This document shows, one piece after another, positions 25,512 to 37,500 of a stretch of DNA of 64,000 nt; within the stretch, counting starts at the first letter, position 1, and every line of letters starts with the position of its first letter. The translations under genes were made by a program, and so were the position numbers. Below the pieces are notes generated by a model. That model worked only from the letters and a program-made list of their open reading frames with translations. It had not been told where the DNA came from and ran no database searches. The stretch lies in NCBI GenBank assembly GCA_021018815.1, contig JAITYX010000055.1, positions 3,967,422 through 4,031,421 on the forward strand. The letters run 5' to 3'. Source of the stretch: Talinum fruticosum. Taxonomy: Eukaryota; Streptophyta; Magnoliopsida; Caryophyllales; Talinaceae.

Positions 25512-25541
25512 ATGGGTAGGATATGCATTAATACCAAATAG
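25512..25541 (+). promoter_or_regulatory. Upstream ORF, 9 codons, in the CRLK-like leader
   Basis: An ATG just after the leader-intron acceptor opens a 9-codon frame (MGRICINTK) that stops 18 bases before the main ATG at 25560. It is the only upstream ATG in this exon and so close to the main start that reinitiation would be inefficient. It may lower translation, or be bypassed if another acceptor is used. Confidence 0.4.
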
Positions 25542-25559
25542 CACTGCAAAGAAAAGCAA

Positions 25560-28500
25560 ATGAAGGGTGAATCATCTGGGTTGATAATTGGTATCTCAAT
25601 TGGGGTAGTGATTGGTGTGGTATTGGCCATATTGGCGCTCTATTGCACTAAATACCGGAAGAAACAGATAAACAGTAGCAGCTCTAGGAGGTCAGCAACA
25701 ATTCCCATCCGGACAAATGGCGTAGATACTTGTACAGTGTTATCTGACTCGACCCTTGGTCCGGATTCACCGAGAACTCGTGGAAAAGGCAGCAATGGGA
25801 TGTCTCTATGGTTCGATTCATTCAAGAAGAGTAATGTTATTTCTGCATCTGGCATCCTTGAGTTCTCTTATAGGTTTGCTTTTCTGAATACTTAAATCTC
25901 TTTATTCGGGCCTTGTTGAATAGTTTAAACCTTCCATCTTTTGGCAATTATGGAGGATACTATAATGAGTGCTCGAAGGTGTGCTGTTCAATCTATTGGA
26001 TGAGTGCCTGTTGAATGATGATATAAATTTGACCAATCTTGAATTGAGACTTGTGGAGTGTTGTATGTAGTGCTTCTATTAACCCCCAAATCAGTTCTAT
26101 TGCTGATTGGAACATTATATTATATTGAGCTTTTCATTGATGCCTTGAGTAACTATGTTGGTCTATATATGCCTTCAGTCTACTGCACTAGCATGGAGCA
26201 TCTGACATAGACCAAAATAACACTAGGATTTTCAGAAAATAGGCAATTTTGATGCTTAAGACACATACCATGTCAGACACTTGTAACTGAATCTAATCTA
26301 AAGATTAGATAATTACCATACTGGTTAAATGTGCTTGCCAAACTTGTTGAAGCCTTCTACATTTGAGCGTGATTGATTGCTAAATTATAAAAGTCAATTA
26401 AGATTCTTCCTATATGTACACCCTTACTTGAGCATGATAGTTATTGATGGTTCCATCCGCTCTCTTTCTGCTTTGCTCTTGCTTTCTGGTTACTGTCCTT
26501 GTGAAGTAATCCATCGACAGATGAAGTAGTTATTAAAGGTGGACATCTTTGATGACTCTGAATTGGCTGGTTCTTTTGTAGGGATTTGCAGAAAGCAACC
26601 CAGAATTTCACCACTCTAATTGGTCAAGGAGCATTTGGTCCTGTATATAGAGCTCAGATGTCAACTGGAGAAACTGTTGCTGTGAAAGTTCTAGCAACTG
26701 ACTCAAAGCAAGGGGAGACAGAGTTTGAAACTGAGGTAATGACAGACCACAAATTACTGTTCCATTCGAGAGCCATGAAATACTAATGCTAGTATGTGAC
26801 CACAATCCAAAGGCTAATTCTGCCTAAATGTCTTGTGACTTCGCTACTCATCTAGTAAACAACTTTTTTTGAACGGTCTATCTCATTTGCATACTTTTCT
26901 TCTTAGGTTAAGCTGTTGGGGAGGTTGCATCACAGAAACCTTTTGAATTTGGTTGGATATTGCATAGATAAGGGGAAGAACATGCTTATATATGCATACA
27001 TGAGCAATGGCAATCTAGCTTCCCATCTGTATGGTAAGTAGTTAGTTGATTGCTGCATTCTTTGTATAAATTCTTGTGACATTTGATCACTTATATTATG
27101 GGAAGAAGAATTTTACTCCATTCTCTGCTTTATATCTTCTTGTATTGACTTTTGGCATGTTGGTATTTCGTACTATTGGAGTGTGATTATTGGTTTGGAC
27201 CTTAGGTACTATTCTAACATCCTGAATTCTGAAGTCTAGTTCCAATTCTCATTAAATGTGATAGTGTTGGATGTACATGAATACCCAGTGTGGATTCTAC
27301 TTGAGCAAAGTTAGGTGAGATCCAAATATAGGAACCCTTGCCCTCACAAGCAAAGAGGTCAATTTTCGAGAAACCCAAAAACAAATATGCACAAATGTTT
27401 TTGGATGGTGTTGAATATGTTGCCCTGCAAATGTTTCTAGCTTTCATTCGGAGTTATGGTAATGTGAGCAATAATAATTGAATACTTGAGCACTTTGATA
27501 AAGAGTGCTTAGTGGCTGATGTATTTGGTAGATTAGTTCCAAATATATCTTCTTTGGTTCCCATTTGGTAAACCATTCCAATAGGCTTTCTCATTTGGTA
27601 TTTGTTTTCTTTGCAGATGAAAAGGTAGAACCTCTGAACTGGGATCGAAGGGTCCATATAGCATTGGATGTGGCAAGGGGCTTGGAGTATCTTCATGATG
27701 GGGTAACTCTTTTTTTCATTGCCTTCTTTTTGTATTTTTGAAAAACTGGCCCTCGTTGGACTTAAAAAGGTAGAGGAGTCTGAGCTGGAGGGGGCGGTGA
27801 GTCACCAAACTGAGCTGGGTAAAAGCCCAAGCTGTTGGCACGTTCAACGTTTTCCTCACTGTTCTGGGCCTCCCGAGATTGAACCTGGGAATTCTTGCAT
27901 ATTATATAAGATTGGATAAACTGTGATTATGATTCTATTTTGGTTGATGTCTTCAACCTAATTTTTTCTCCATTTTTGTTACAGGCAGTCCCCCTGTAAT
28001 TCATCGTGATATCAAATCATCCAACATTTTGTTGGATCAGTCTATGAGAGCCAGGGTATGTCAGTTATTGCTTATTTGATGGTGATAATAGTGCTGTGGG
28101 AGACTCAGTTTGCCAATTGAGATCTTTATCGTTTTTGCCTTTTCCAGTGTTTTTAAATCTCAACAGAAGCATCAGTGACTTTGTTGGCACTGTTATTTTT
28201 CGGTTTCAAACTAGGTAGCTGATTTTGGGCTTTCAAGGGAAGAGATGGTCGATGGACATGCATCAAATTTAAGGGGAACTTTTGGCTATCTTGATCCTGA
28301 GTATATATCTTCAAAAACATTTACAAAGAAAAGCGATGTCTATAGTTACGGAGTCCTGCTCTTTGAACTTATCGCAGCAAGAAGCCCAGGACAAGGTCTG
28401 ATGGAGTATGTTGAGCTGGTAATCTCCTTACTTTGCTGCTGTGCAAAACTTACAGTTGTTCTGCATTTTGTTCTCTTTTTTTTTTTTTCCTGTGTGTGAA

Positions 28501-29215
28501 TGGGTTGCAATAGTTGTGGGATCATCCTAGAAGCAGGAACTTGGGAAGAAGGGGGGATCTCTTGCTCCCAAAAGCTCTTTATGGGATTCTAACCTCACAC
28601 TTCCTCAGTTCCTTCACAAAAAGTGGTTTAGATCCCACTAGACTTTCCATGGTAGTTAATATGTATTCCTTTTGGCTGGCTTGGTGGGTCCTCATGGCAA
28701 AGGTTTCCTTTCATTTTTGGTTTTGAAAGGGGTGTCATTCGCATTGCAGAGACGGAGCTGCGTCTAATTGGTTTCGTTATTTTGTATTCAAGTTGCGTTA
28801 CCGTTACACTGTTAGTTTTACCAGCTTTACAAATGGAGTTACACTAATGCCTGATTCCAATCCTTGGACTTGTGATACATAGGCTGCAATGAACACAGAG
28901 GGAGGAACTGGATGGGAAGAAATCATTGATGCCCGCCTTGAGGGGAACTTCATTGTGCAGGAGCTAAACGAGGTCGCATCTCTGGCTTACAAATGTGTGA
29001 ACCGGGTTCCAAAGAAAAGACCTTCCATGAGAGACATAGTCCAAGTGCTTTCCCGGGTTCTTAAGTCGCGGCACAGTAAGAAGCATCACCGAGGGACATC
29101 CTTGTCTGCCACCCCTGAGGAGGTGGCTATTGACATCGATCAAGCAGAAGATCGGACTCCAGTGAGTGAACACAGGAGGGGAGAGTCTATTGATAGCATG
29201 GACACCGATCTATGA
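25560..29215 (+). CDS. Calcium/calmodulin-regulated receptor-like kinase, CRLK1 type, one-base frameshift
   Basis: Exons (coding): 25560-25873, 26582-26735, 26907-27033, 27617-27702, 27985-28055, 28215-28418, 28883-29215; all GT-AG. The protein begins with a membrane segment ([20 protein letters not shown]) and has no large ectodomain, as in CRLK kinases, which bind Ca2+/calmodulin and act in cold signalling through MEKK1. The juxtamembrane part has [10 protein letters not shown]. The kinase domain has the glycine loop [25 protein letters not shown] (VADFGLS) and the APE-region variant DPEY, so all catalytic residues are present. The C-terminal [14 protein letters not shown] corresponds to the known CRLK1 calmodulin-binding helix. 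In exon 5 (27985) the frame reads gca gtc ccc ctg taa. Conserved HDGAVPPVIHRD needs one more C (C5 to C6 at 27990-27994), and then every later exon is in phase, giving 429 aa. No alternative GT-AG choice repairs it. It is probably an assembly error. Confidence 0.93.
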
Positions 29216-31420
29216 TTTGCCTGATTCATTCTTCATTCTTTTATTTGTTTTGGTTTTGCATTTTCTTATTGTCCTGTACATGCAGTTTCTGAGAGAACAC
29301 TGAAGGTATAGGAACTTGAGGTTACATTTTTTTCTTGTAAGTTTATTGTAAAGCAAGCCCTTCTTTTCTTTTCCTCTTTTTTTTTGGCTATTTTTCAGAT
29401 CACCCAGTTTTGTTGGATTGTGTCAGTCATTCTGAATGTACATGACATTCTGAAAGCTTGAAAATGCAGCAAAAATATTAGAGCCTAGAGGACGTCTATG
29501 CATTTCTCTCTCCTTACCTTTAAACTCCTTCCCTTACCTTTTGAAACAAATTGCCTTATATTTGTTGTCTAAAGAGATGGATTGTCGATTAGTTTTTGAC
29601 CAGACAATTTGTTTTGAAAAATGGAGACTTCCATCATAAATCAGCAAATTTTGATTAGAATGAGGTGGGCTTCATTCCAAACTTCTAGCTTAATCGAGTT
29701 ATCATCAAGACAAGTCTACATAAGCACTAAGAAATCCTTTGCTTCGTGACATTCCTTGGTTTGGATGATTGGATTGGGCTCTGAGTTGATTAAAATTGAA
29801 CATCCATAGAAATTGATTTGTGCTACAAAATTATACAAAGGGCTAAAACTATGACATCGTTGTATAAAATTTCCAAATCCATAATCGATTAAACTCTATA
29901 AATTATATGGTAGTTTTGGGTCTTTATATAATATGATATTTCATATAGATTTCTAAATCTATAATCGACTAAACTCTATAAATTATATGGTAATTTTGGG
30001 TCTTCATATAGTATGATATTCCATATAGATTTTATGGTATGTGTTGTAACTATCATGATTACAGGATCCTCTGTATTATACTTACCATTTGTTGATATTG
30101 TGGTCTCCTTTTTCATGATTGAAAATTCTCACACAAATCAACTATAAAAACACATAAAAACTACTTCTTAGCTTAGCTTGTTTTGTTGGTTGATTTTACA
30201 TGTCTTAAAGTAAATTTGTGTGAAAAGAACAAATATGTATTTTGTTATGTTTAGAAACTAAATATATTTTTGGTTACATTTAGTCTTCCTATTATATTAG
30301 AAGTAGTTTTTCTATTATATTGAAAGTTGCTCGGTTAAATTAGGGCCCAATTTTATATAAAATTTAACATAATATCGAGTAAGGGTTGCTCATGTTTCTA
30401 GGTTTCCACTGTCACCTATTTGTTTATTGTTTTCATGTGTTGGACCTTATTAATAAGCCACATATGAGGGGCGTGTTGGAATGTATAAAGTAAGATTGTT
30501 CCATATTGATAAATTAAGAGGTGTTAAGCATGTACATAGGCTATACATAATGAGTTACTCTACCCATTGTCAATTGAATTTGAAATGAAATTTTACAGAT
30601 TTATATGAAATGTTCGATTGAATTAAGGCCCAATTTTATATAAAATTTAACAATTTGCATCCTTCTTCTTAAATTTGAGTTTTATTTGTTAGATTATAGG
30701 CTTATTAGGTTAGCACGCATGTTTGTTAATTTACATAGTTAATCAGCCTTAACTGTGTTTTGCTGTTAGTTGGTACGTAGTTAAATTAGTGTGTTTTGGT
30801 TGTAGTCATGCCCTCGTGATGGCTGACTAATCTTGTATTAACATTAGTCACATCTCATCTATGCTTGTATTTTTAGATTTATCCCATGCTTGCCAAGAGT
30901 ACTACAACAAGTATCATATTGGAACTCAAACATAACTAATTTTTCGAGACTTAAGAGATTAGACTTGGCAAAAGTGACCATATTCAAATAACCTGAATTC
31001 ATACACGACCAACCAACACTCACTAACTTAAAATGGACGTGGACACTGAATCAAATCCGAACCCAATGACAGATTTATCAAAATAAAAATCAACTAACCA
31101 TATTAATTCAAAACAAATCAAACACAACCCAAAACTAAGACTGAAACAAATTTTGATGACCCAAACAAACTAAACTGAGCTAATCTTTTCCGAATGATTC
31201 GTCTACCTGAGCCATAAGAGATAAAATTCGAGCTGAGAAATTAAACTGAAAGCTGGCTGAGCCGGGAGTTAGTGCATTACACACGGCCTGCAACAACAAC
31301 CATTTAAGTAATGATTTTTTTTGGAGGGGCTGAAGCTGATGTAACACACTAGGACACAACTACTACAGTGGAATAATAAGCCAAAAAATAACATAATATA
31401 TACCGTCCTATTCCCTATAT
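29216..31420. other. Intergenic region between the kinase and the DFR-like gene
   Basis: It begins with the kinase 3' flank. It contains an 80-bp tandem duplication near 29.87-30.03 kb and a direct repeat of GGCCCAATTTTATATAAAAT at about 30344 and 30627. A word resembling a polypurine tract followed by TGTTGGAATG near 30.47 kb might be a copia LTR remnant, but it is too short to call. No gene is recognised. Confidence 0.5.
29868..30027. repeat. Two-copy tandem duplication, period 80 bp
   Basis: Both copies contain AAACTCTATAAATTATATGG and TTTTGGGTCTT. Matching bases are exactly 80 apart (for example 29881 and 29961), with scattered substitutions. Confidence 0.85.
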
Positions 31421-31425
31421 GTAGG

Positions 31426-31435
31426 TATATATATG
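31426..31435 (+). promoter_or_regulatory. Possible TATA box of the DFR-like gene
   Basis: TATATATATG lies about 90 bases before the Kozak-like AACCATGG at the likely start. It is a plausible core promoter, but TA-rich words are common here. Confidence 0.35.
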
Positions 31436-31517
31436 TATTGTCCTTAAAAAATCAAATCGTTCTCCAAGCTAGCTGGCCTTGCAACAGCCTTGAACGGGGG
31501 TGAAGGGAGCAGAAACC

Positions 31518-34500
31518 ATGGAGATGGGGGAGGAGGTGAGAGAAACACCGCCGCGGCAGCTTCATCGCCGCTGGCAAGGTACTGCGTCACCGGAGCCACT
31601 GGCTATATTGGTTCATGGCTTGTCAAGTCTCTCCTTGAAAAAGGGTACTTGGTTCACGCCACTCTTCGAGATCTTGGTCAGTCCTCATAACTAGCTTATG
31701 TAACTTGTATTTGGTATTGAATGAGCTCTCTTTCCTCAGGTTTCCCGTTGTCTTCTTGTCAGATTAGTGTAAATTTATACTTTGATGTGTTTGCATGAGG
31801 GTTGCTATTTAGTGATAATTACTTCGGTTGGGGACCATTAGATTTACTGATCTTTTTTCTGTTTTTGAGCTGAATGGAAAGGTATATACACTTGTGAATA
31901 TGAGTCAAGCTGAATATGAGGCCTAGGCTAAATTTTTCCAGTTAACTTTGTATTTGGAGTACATTCTTGAAGTTTCATATCTAAAGAAAACTCGAATATT
32001 TCATGAATTGGTGAGTCCAATGTTCGAGATATTGATTTTATATATGAGATTGTTTCATATAGAGTTCAACAAAAAAATCTGGTATTTGATTTTAGATTTT
32101 GACCGGTTTAGATTTGGTGGGTTCAAACTCGACCTAGTTGAATTGGGTTTGAGACTAGTTTAAATTTTCGGGATCCGGTTGAAGCCGAGTGCAGGACCTT
32201 ATATTAAAAGTTTGGGCCCGAATTCGGACCAATTATCTACCGTTTCTATATATATATATATATATATATATTAAAATATATTATGCATAAAAATACAACA
32301 TACTCTTCTTAGAGAAAATCCTACTTGATTTGAAGTTTCCAGCCTCCCTCAGTCATCCTCAATCCTCATTGTTCTCACTTCTCAAGTCTCTCTATTTCTA
32401 CTCTTACTCGTTAACCCCTTCTTTGGCAAAAAATTGAAAATATTAGATTATCCTAGGCCAAAAAAATTGAAAAACAAAAAATCAAGAACTTTTGTGACGT
32501 GACAGGGTATCCGATTCCGGACCCGGTTCCAATCGGGTTTGGAACCGATTCCAAATTTTAGGACTCAACCAGGTCACAATACCCGATTGTGCGCACACCT
32601 AATTCTATCCTTATAAGAGTAAATAAATCATAACATCAAATCTCTAATATCATTTTACCTTATTTCCGATCTTTTATCTTCTTTCTGATCATATAAGAGG
32701 TTAAAAGAGTTGTTCGGGCGGTAGAAGAGGGTTATGGGTTGGTATCTTTGAGACCGAATGTTAACTGAAAGTTGGGCTCAAAGTCACCCTCATGATCTTG
32801 GCATGGTTTATAATTTGAGAAGCATTAAGACAAGAAGAAAATTGTTACGTATTTGTCATATTCCATATTTAGAAAGACAGCCCATATGTGGGGTTCTTGT
32901 CTTTGGTAAGAGGATATTACATTTTAGTTTGCAAGTTTAATCGTTAAGTTGTTTTTTAAAATAAAAAACAGGGGAAGAGTTCGTAAAGATTTCATACTAA
33001 TTAAGACGTCTCGTGCAGTGTCAATGTCATTTTATATTAGATTGTCCTATGTATATAGTTACGTAATTACATCAAGCAGCTAATAGTTATTGACACTTGT
33101 TGGTAGAAAATACACATAATACTAATTATAATAAGAAGGATAATGTTCAGTTTTCTATGATAAAGGACCCTGTTGGTTGGAAATTTATAGAAGAACCTCT
33201 ATAAACTCTTATTAAATTTTGGGTAATGCATTAATCACGATTTGATGATTAATTTTATGTATTGTCTTAACTTAAAAACATAAAGAGCTCAAGGTTTGAG
33301 TTTAACATTATTTTAACTTATTTTCAAAGGCTTATTTTTTTTCATTCCTCTTGGGGCTTATTTATTTCTACATTAATATATTATTAAAACTCTTTACCAT
33401 TTTAAACTGCTTATAGTTATTTTTAATTGTTCTTTGTCCTTACTTACTATTACACATATTTATAACTACTTATTGCTCATAATGACAACTTACGAACATG
33501 TCTCGAGCTCGCTCGTAAGGGATAAATCTTTACTTACGTTTTTTTTTTAAATTTTGGATTAAAACAAACTAGATTACTCAATGAGACAATGGGAATGATT
33601 GTGGCAAATATTTCGTAGCTACTAACTGTTTTTATTAATTATTACGAATTAAAATTTTTATAGTCATTTACATTATTTATTTCAAAAAATATTTAATAAA
33701 TAGTTATTTATAAAAAAATATATATAAAAGAAAATGTTAATACAGCCAAAACTCAATCTAAATAAACTTTTATTTGAAGTTTTAAATAATCAACTTTTTG
33801 GACAAAACAAAAAATCTACTCCTTTCATCTCATTTTGATCCTCCAATTTGACAACTATTTTTGTTTCAAAACGATCTTACTAAATTATCACTAAATATAC
33901 CGTTAGTTAATAATTACACATCATTTCTACCAAAATAATTATATATTGGCTAATCAACCATTAAAAAATGCATTTGTTTTGTATACACATGAAAAGAGAG
34001 AGAAAAAAAGGGTAAACTTTTAAATAGTTATTTTACCAAATATTTAAATGAACCATTTTAAATTTATAATTTTACCCCAAAAAACACTTTTCTTTATTAA
34101 ACAATTTATTTATTTATTTATTTATTTTCTCTCTGTCTCCCACTTGGAAAAGGCTGAATGACATTTGAAAAGATGAGCCATTTCCATTTCTATTTCCATT
34201 TAGAAAAGGTGTCCATGTGTCATGCCATTCTCCACCCACCATAGCAACAACCTCAGGGTTTTTTTTTTTTGTTTTGTTTTTTCCTCAATTCATGGGAGCT
34301 GTAAAATTGGGACACTAATCATTCTTATTTTCAATATATGTCGCAATATTACTCAACTTTTAAATTTAGAATCCAATATTTTAAAATTTAAATTTTTTAT
34401 TTTCTATATCACATCATTAAAAATAGTATAAACATTTTAAGTTGTTAATTTGAAATTGTTGCGTTATAGTTTATTTATCACGAGTAAATAATGTATTTTG

Positions 34501-37500
34501 TTTACTTTTTAATAGCAAAATCACATCTTAACTTTTATAAAATATTCGATTTGATGTAATTAATAATGTAATTTTATTATATCTAACCAAACATTACATT
34601 AAAATCTATTTATGTAATATATAACACCATCGAGTCATAAATAATTCTCATCATCAATTTGGGAAGTAGCAGCTTATAACATTTATGACTCGATCATAAA
34701 TAATTCTAGTTTCTTCGATCAAAAGTATATATACATATATATATATATATATGTCATCAAATGAACAAATGGGAGTATCTTTGGCATATTTTTAATTATA
34801 CTAAACTTATATACACAAAGTACATGAAATTAATGTATAAAGAACATTTATTTCTATTAATTTGTGAACTGTAGAACTATTGCCTATAAGTATCAAAAGA
34901 AATATATGGAATGATATAGAAATTAATTAGAGATATTTTTACGATGTCGTCTCATATTTAAATTTTATTTGTGATAGAAAACCTTATCATTTATGAGTCA
35001 TTGATGACTCAATTTTAATTAAATGGAGGATGAAAATCCAAAAATAATCTCATAATATCTCCTTTAATTAGTCTGCCTACAACATCACCAAAAGAAAAAA
35101 AAATCTTGGAAGTATTTAGCATTAAAGCTAAGGTTGTAAAAATAAAATAATTTAGTCTGTAACCATGATTTTTTTATTATTATATATACTTGAGATTTTG
35201 AATTAAATAGAAGCGCATTTGGCGTGTGACAATGGAAAAATATACATAATGACACATAGAATATACAAATAATCAATAATGTATGTCATATAAATGAACC
35301 ATATATATAATATAACAATTTTTTTATTTCGTAGAATAAACCGTTCCTTTTTTCCCCCAGTGTAGATTTCAGACACGAATATTTATATATAAAGCCTGGA
35401 AGTATTTTCTTTGACAATAATATTATATAATTATAATTAAATCGTGGAGGAGCTCAATTATTTTCTTCAACCCTCCAAATAATTGGCATCACCCTTTGAG
35501 TCAATTGGCCGGACTTTGAACCACTCATTCTTGCAGATTGGTGAGCCAAGGCTCAAGCTTCTCTTCAACCTCTTCCCAGGCTTCGATCTTTCTTCCTCCT
35601 TCGTATTCATAGCCTCCACGATCAACGAATTCACCTTCTTGAAGAACTCGGAGAGCTTAGAGTAAATACCCGGAAACACACTTTTTAAGGACTCTTCTTG
35701 TTCGCTATAGAGCTGCCTGAAAGGCTCCAAGATGTTTATGACCCGTGGATCAATCGATTTTTCACCCTTTCGTACATCTTCCAATCCTTCATGTTGCTTT
35801 TCAACTTGTGGACTTTGACAAGGATCGATCTCTTGCAATTGCAAACAATTCCCGATATTATTTTGAGCCTTGTTAGGGGACATGTAACAGTATTGGACTG
35901 AATCGAGGTTAGGAGACATTGTCGTTGGAGCTTCGAACCGGGGAATGAGGTAAGCATAATGGGGATGGAGGTTGTAATGCCCATTAGCATAAGTATAATG
36001 AGGGAGGAAGAAATAGCATGGACTAGAGGTGAGGGAATGTGCATAGTTTGTAGCCATTGTGTCATAGTATTGGGGTGGGTAGGCATAAGGAATAGAATTT
36101 GGAGGTTGGTAAAGATAGGGAATTTGAGGGCTGCTTTGGTTTTGCTCCATACTGTCCTAATACGAAAACAATAATTCGATTTCCGTCTCTCAAAAGCAGA
36201 AATTTACGAAGATCTAATTATATATAGCTCCACTTCTACTTCAGATCAATAAAGCGATTGATTTTAACACGAAAAAAGTAAAGTGAGATAAGATAAATAA
36301 GTAGAGTGTGATTTTTAATCCGTTATCATGTCCTCAATTGAGTATTTATATACATCACCAATGGCTTCCAGGTACAAAATACATGATATTCATACATTTG
36401 GAGAACATACGTGTAAGTTGGCTTATTTAATTTTATGATTTTTCAATGCATAATCATCATACATATAACTCCAAGGCGACGATGACAAGTGGCAATTCAA
36501 ATGAGGGCCACATCAGCTAGCAATTTTTGCCAAAATCCATGAAATCTGTTAGTGAGATAATCAACCTCTGGAAATATAATTATCTTAATTATTGAGGTGT
36601 ATTACTTAATCTTCATAGGAAAAAAAAAAAGAAAAAAATCCCTCTTGAAATAACTTGCCTCGTCAAGGAACTGTGGCCTCCTGCTTAAGGAAAGTCCTTC
36701 AACAATAATTTGCTTATCTGGACTCTACTATCATTGAACTTGATTAGTCTTTGAAATTGGACTACTATCAATTTTTTTCTTAAAGTTTATATTATACTCC
36801 TCCGAGTGCATATTCTCAAGAGTTAAGTAAACACGTATACAAAAAACTATTTCATATGATGTCAAATATATGTAAAATAAATATATATGTGGCACATTTG
36901 AGAGTATGTACTTCCCAGTATATAATATTCTTTGTTATTTTTTCCAGGACATATTAACATTAGTTCAATACTGAAAACTTTTGTGTTCCGTTTATTCATT
37001 GTATAAGTTTTACGATATATAGAGACAACCTTGACTGATCTAGTTCAAGCTGTCTTAATTTCTAATATTTTTCATGTAAACGAGATAAATATGAATCAAG
37101 TTTAATTTCCTCAGAGTGTTTGGTTAGACATGCCATCAATTACATAAAATGAAAACATATTTATGGATCAGCATAACCACACATGGTAAAGAATCCAGGA
37201 ACAATGACAAAGAATAAGTTACATAGTTCACACACAAATGTGATTCTAAAAATTACCAATCTGATCTCAAGTTGTGTTAAACCCTGCCCTTCTCTTTACT
37301 AGACTCTGATAGCCTAATCACATGTACATTTTATTCTCAATACTCATAATTTGTGGTGTGAAACTTTGATCATGCTAGACAAGGGTTCACATTTCCTGCC
37401 CAAATGGAAAGCGGAAGGACGGCTGAAGCTGTTCGAGGCAGACTTGCAAGATGAAGGGAGCTTCGATGAGGCTGTCGAGGGCTGCGATGGGGTCTTTCAC

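Noticed and set aside
27760..27910. Possible SINE in a kinase intron (GGTTCAATC on the minus strand)
   Set aside because: No A box at the right distance and no tail or target duplication.
27620..28060. Alternative splicing as the explanation for the CRLK-like frame break
   Set aside because: No GT-AG pair near 27702 or 27985 keeps both the HDG and IHRD words in frame; one missing C is simpler.
30465..30485. Polypurine-like word followed by TGTTGGAATG, possible copia LTR start
   Set aside because: Too short; no matching LTR end, primer site or second LTR found.
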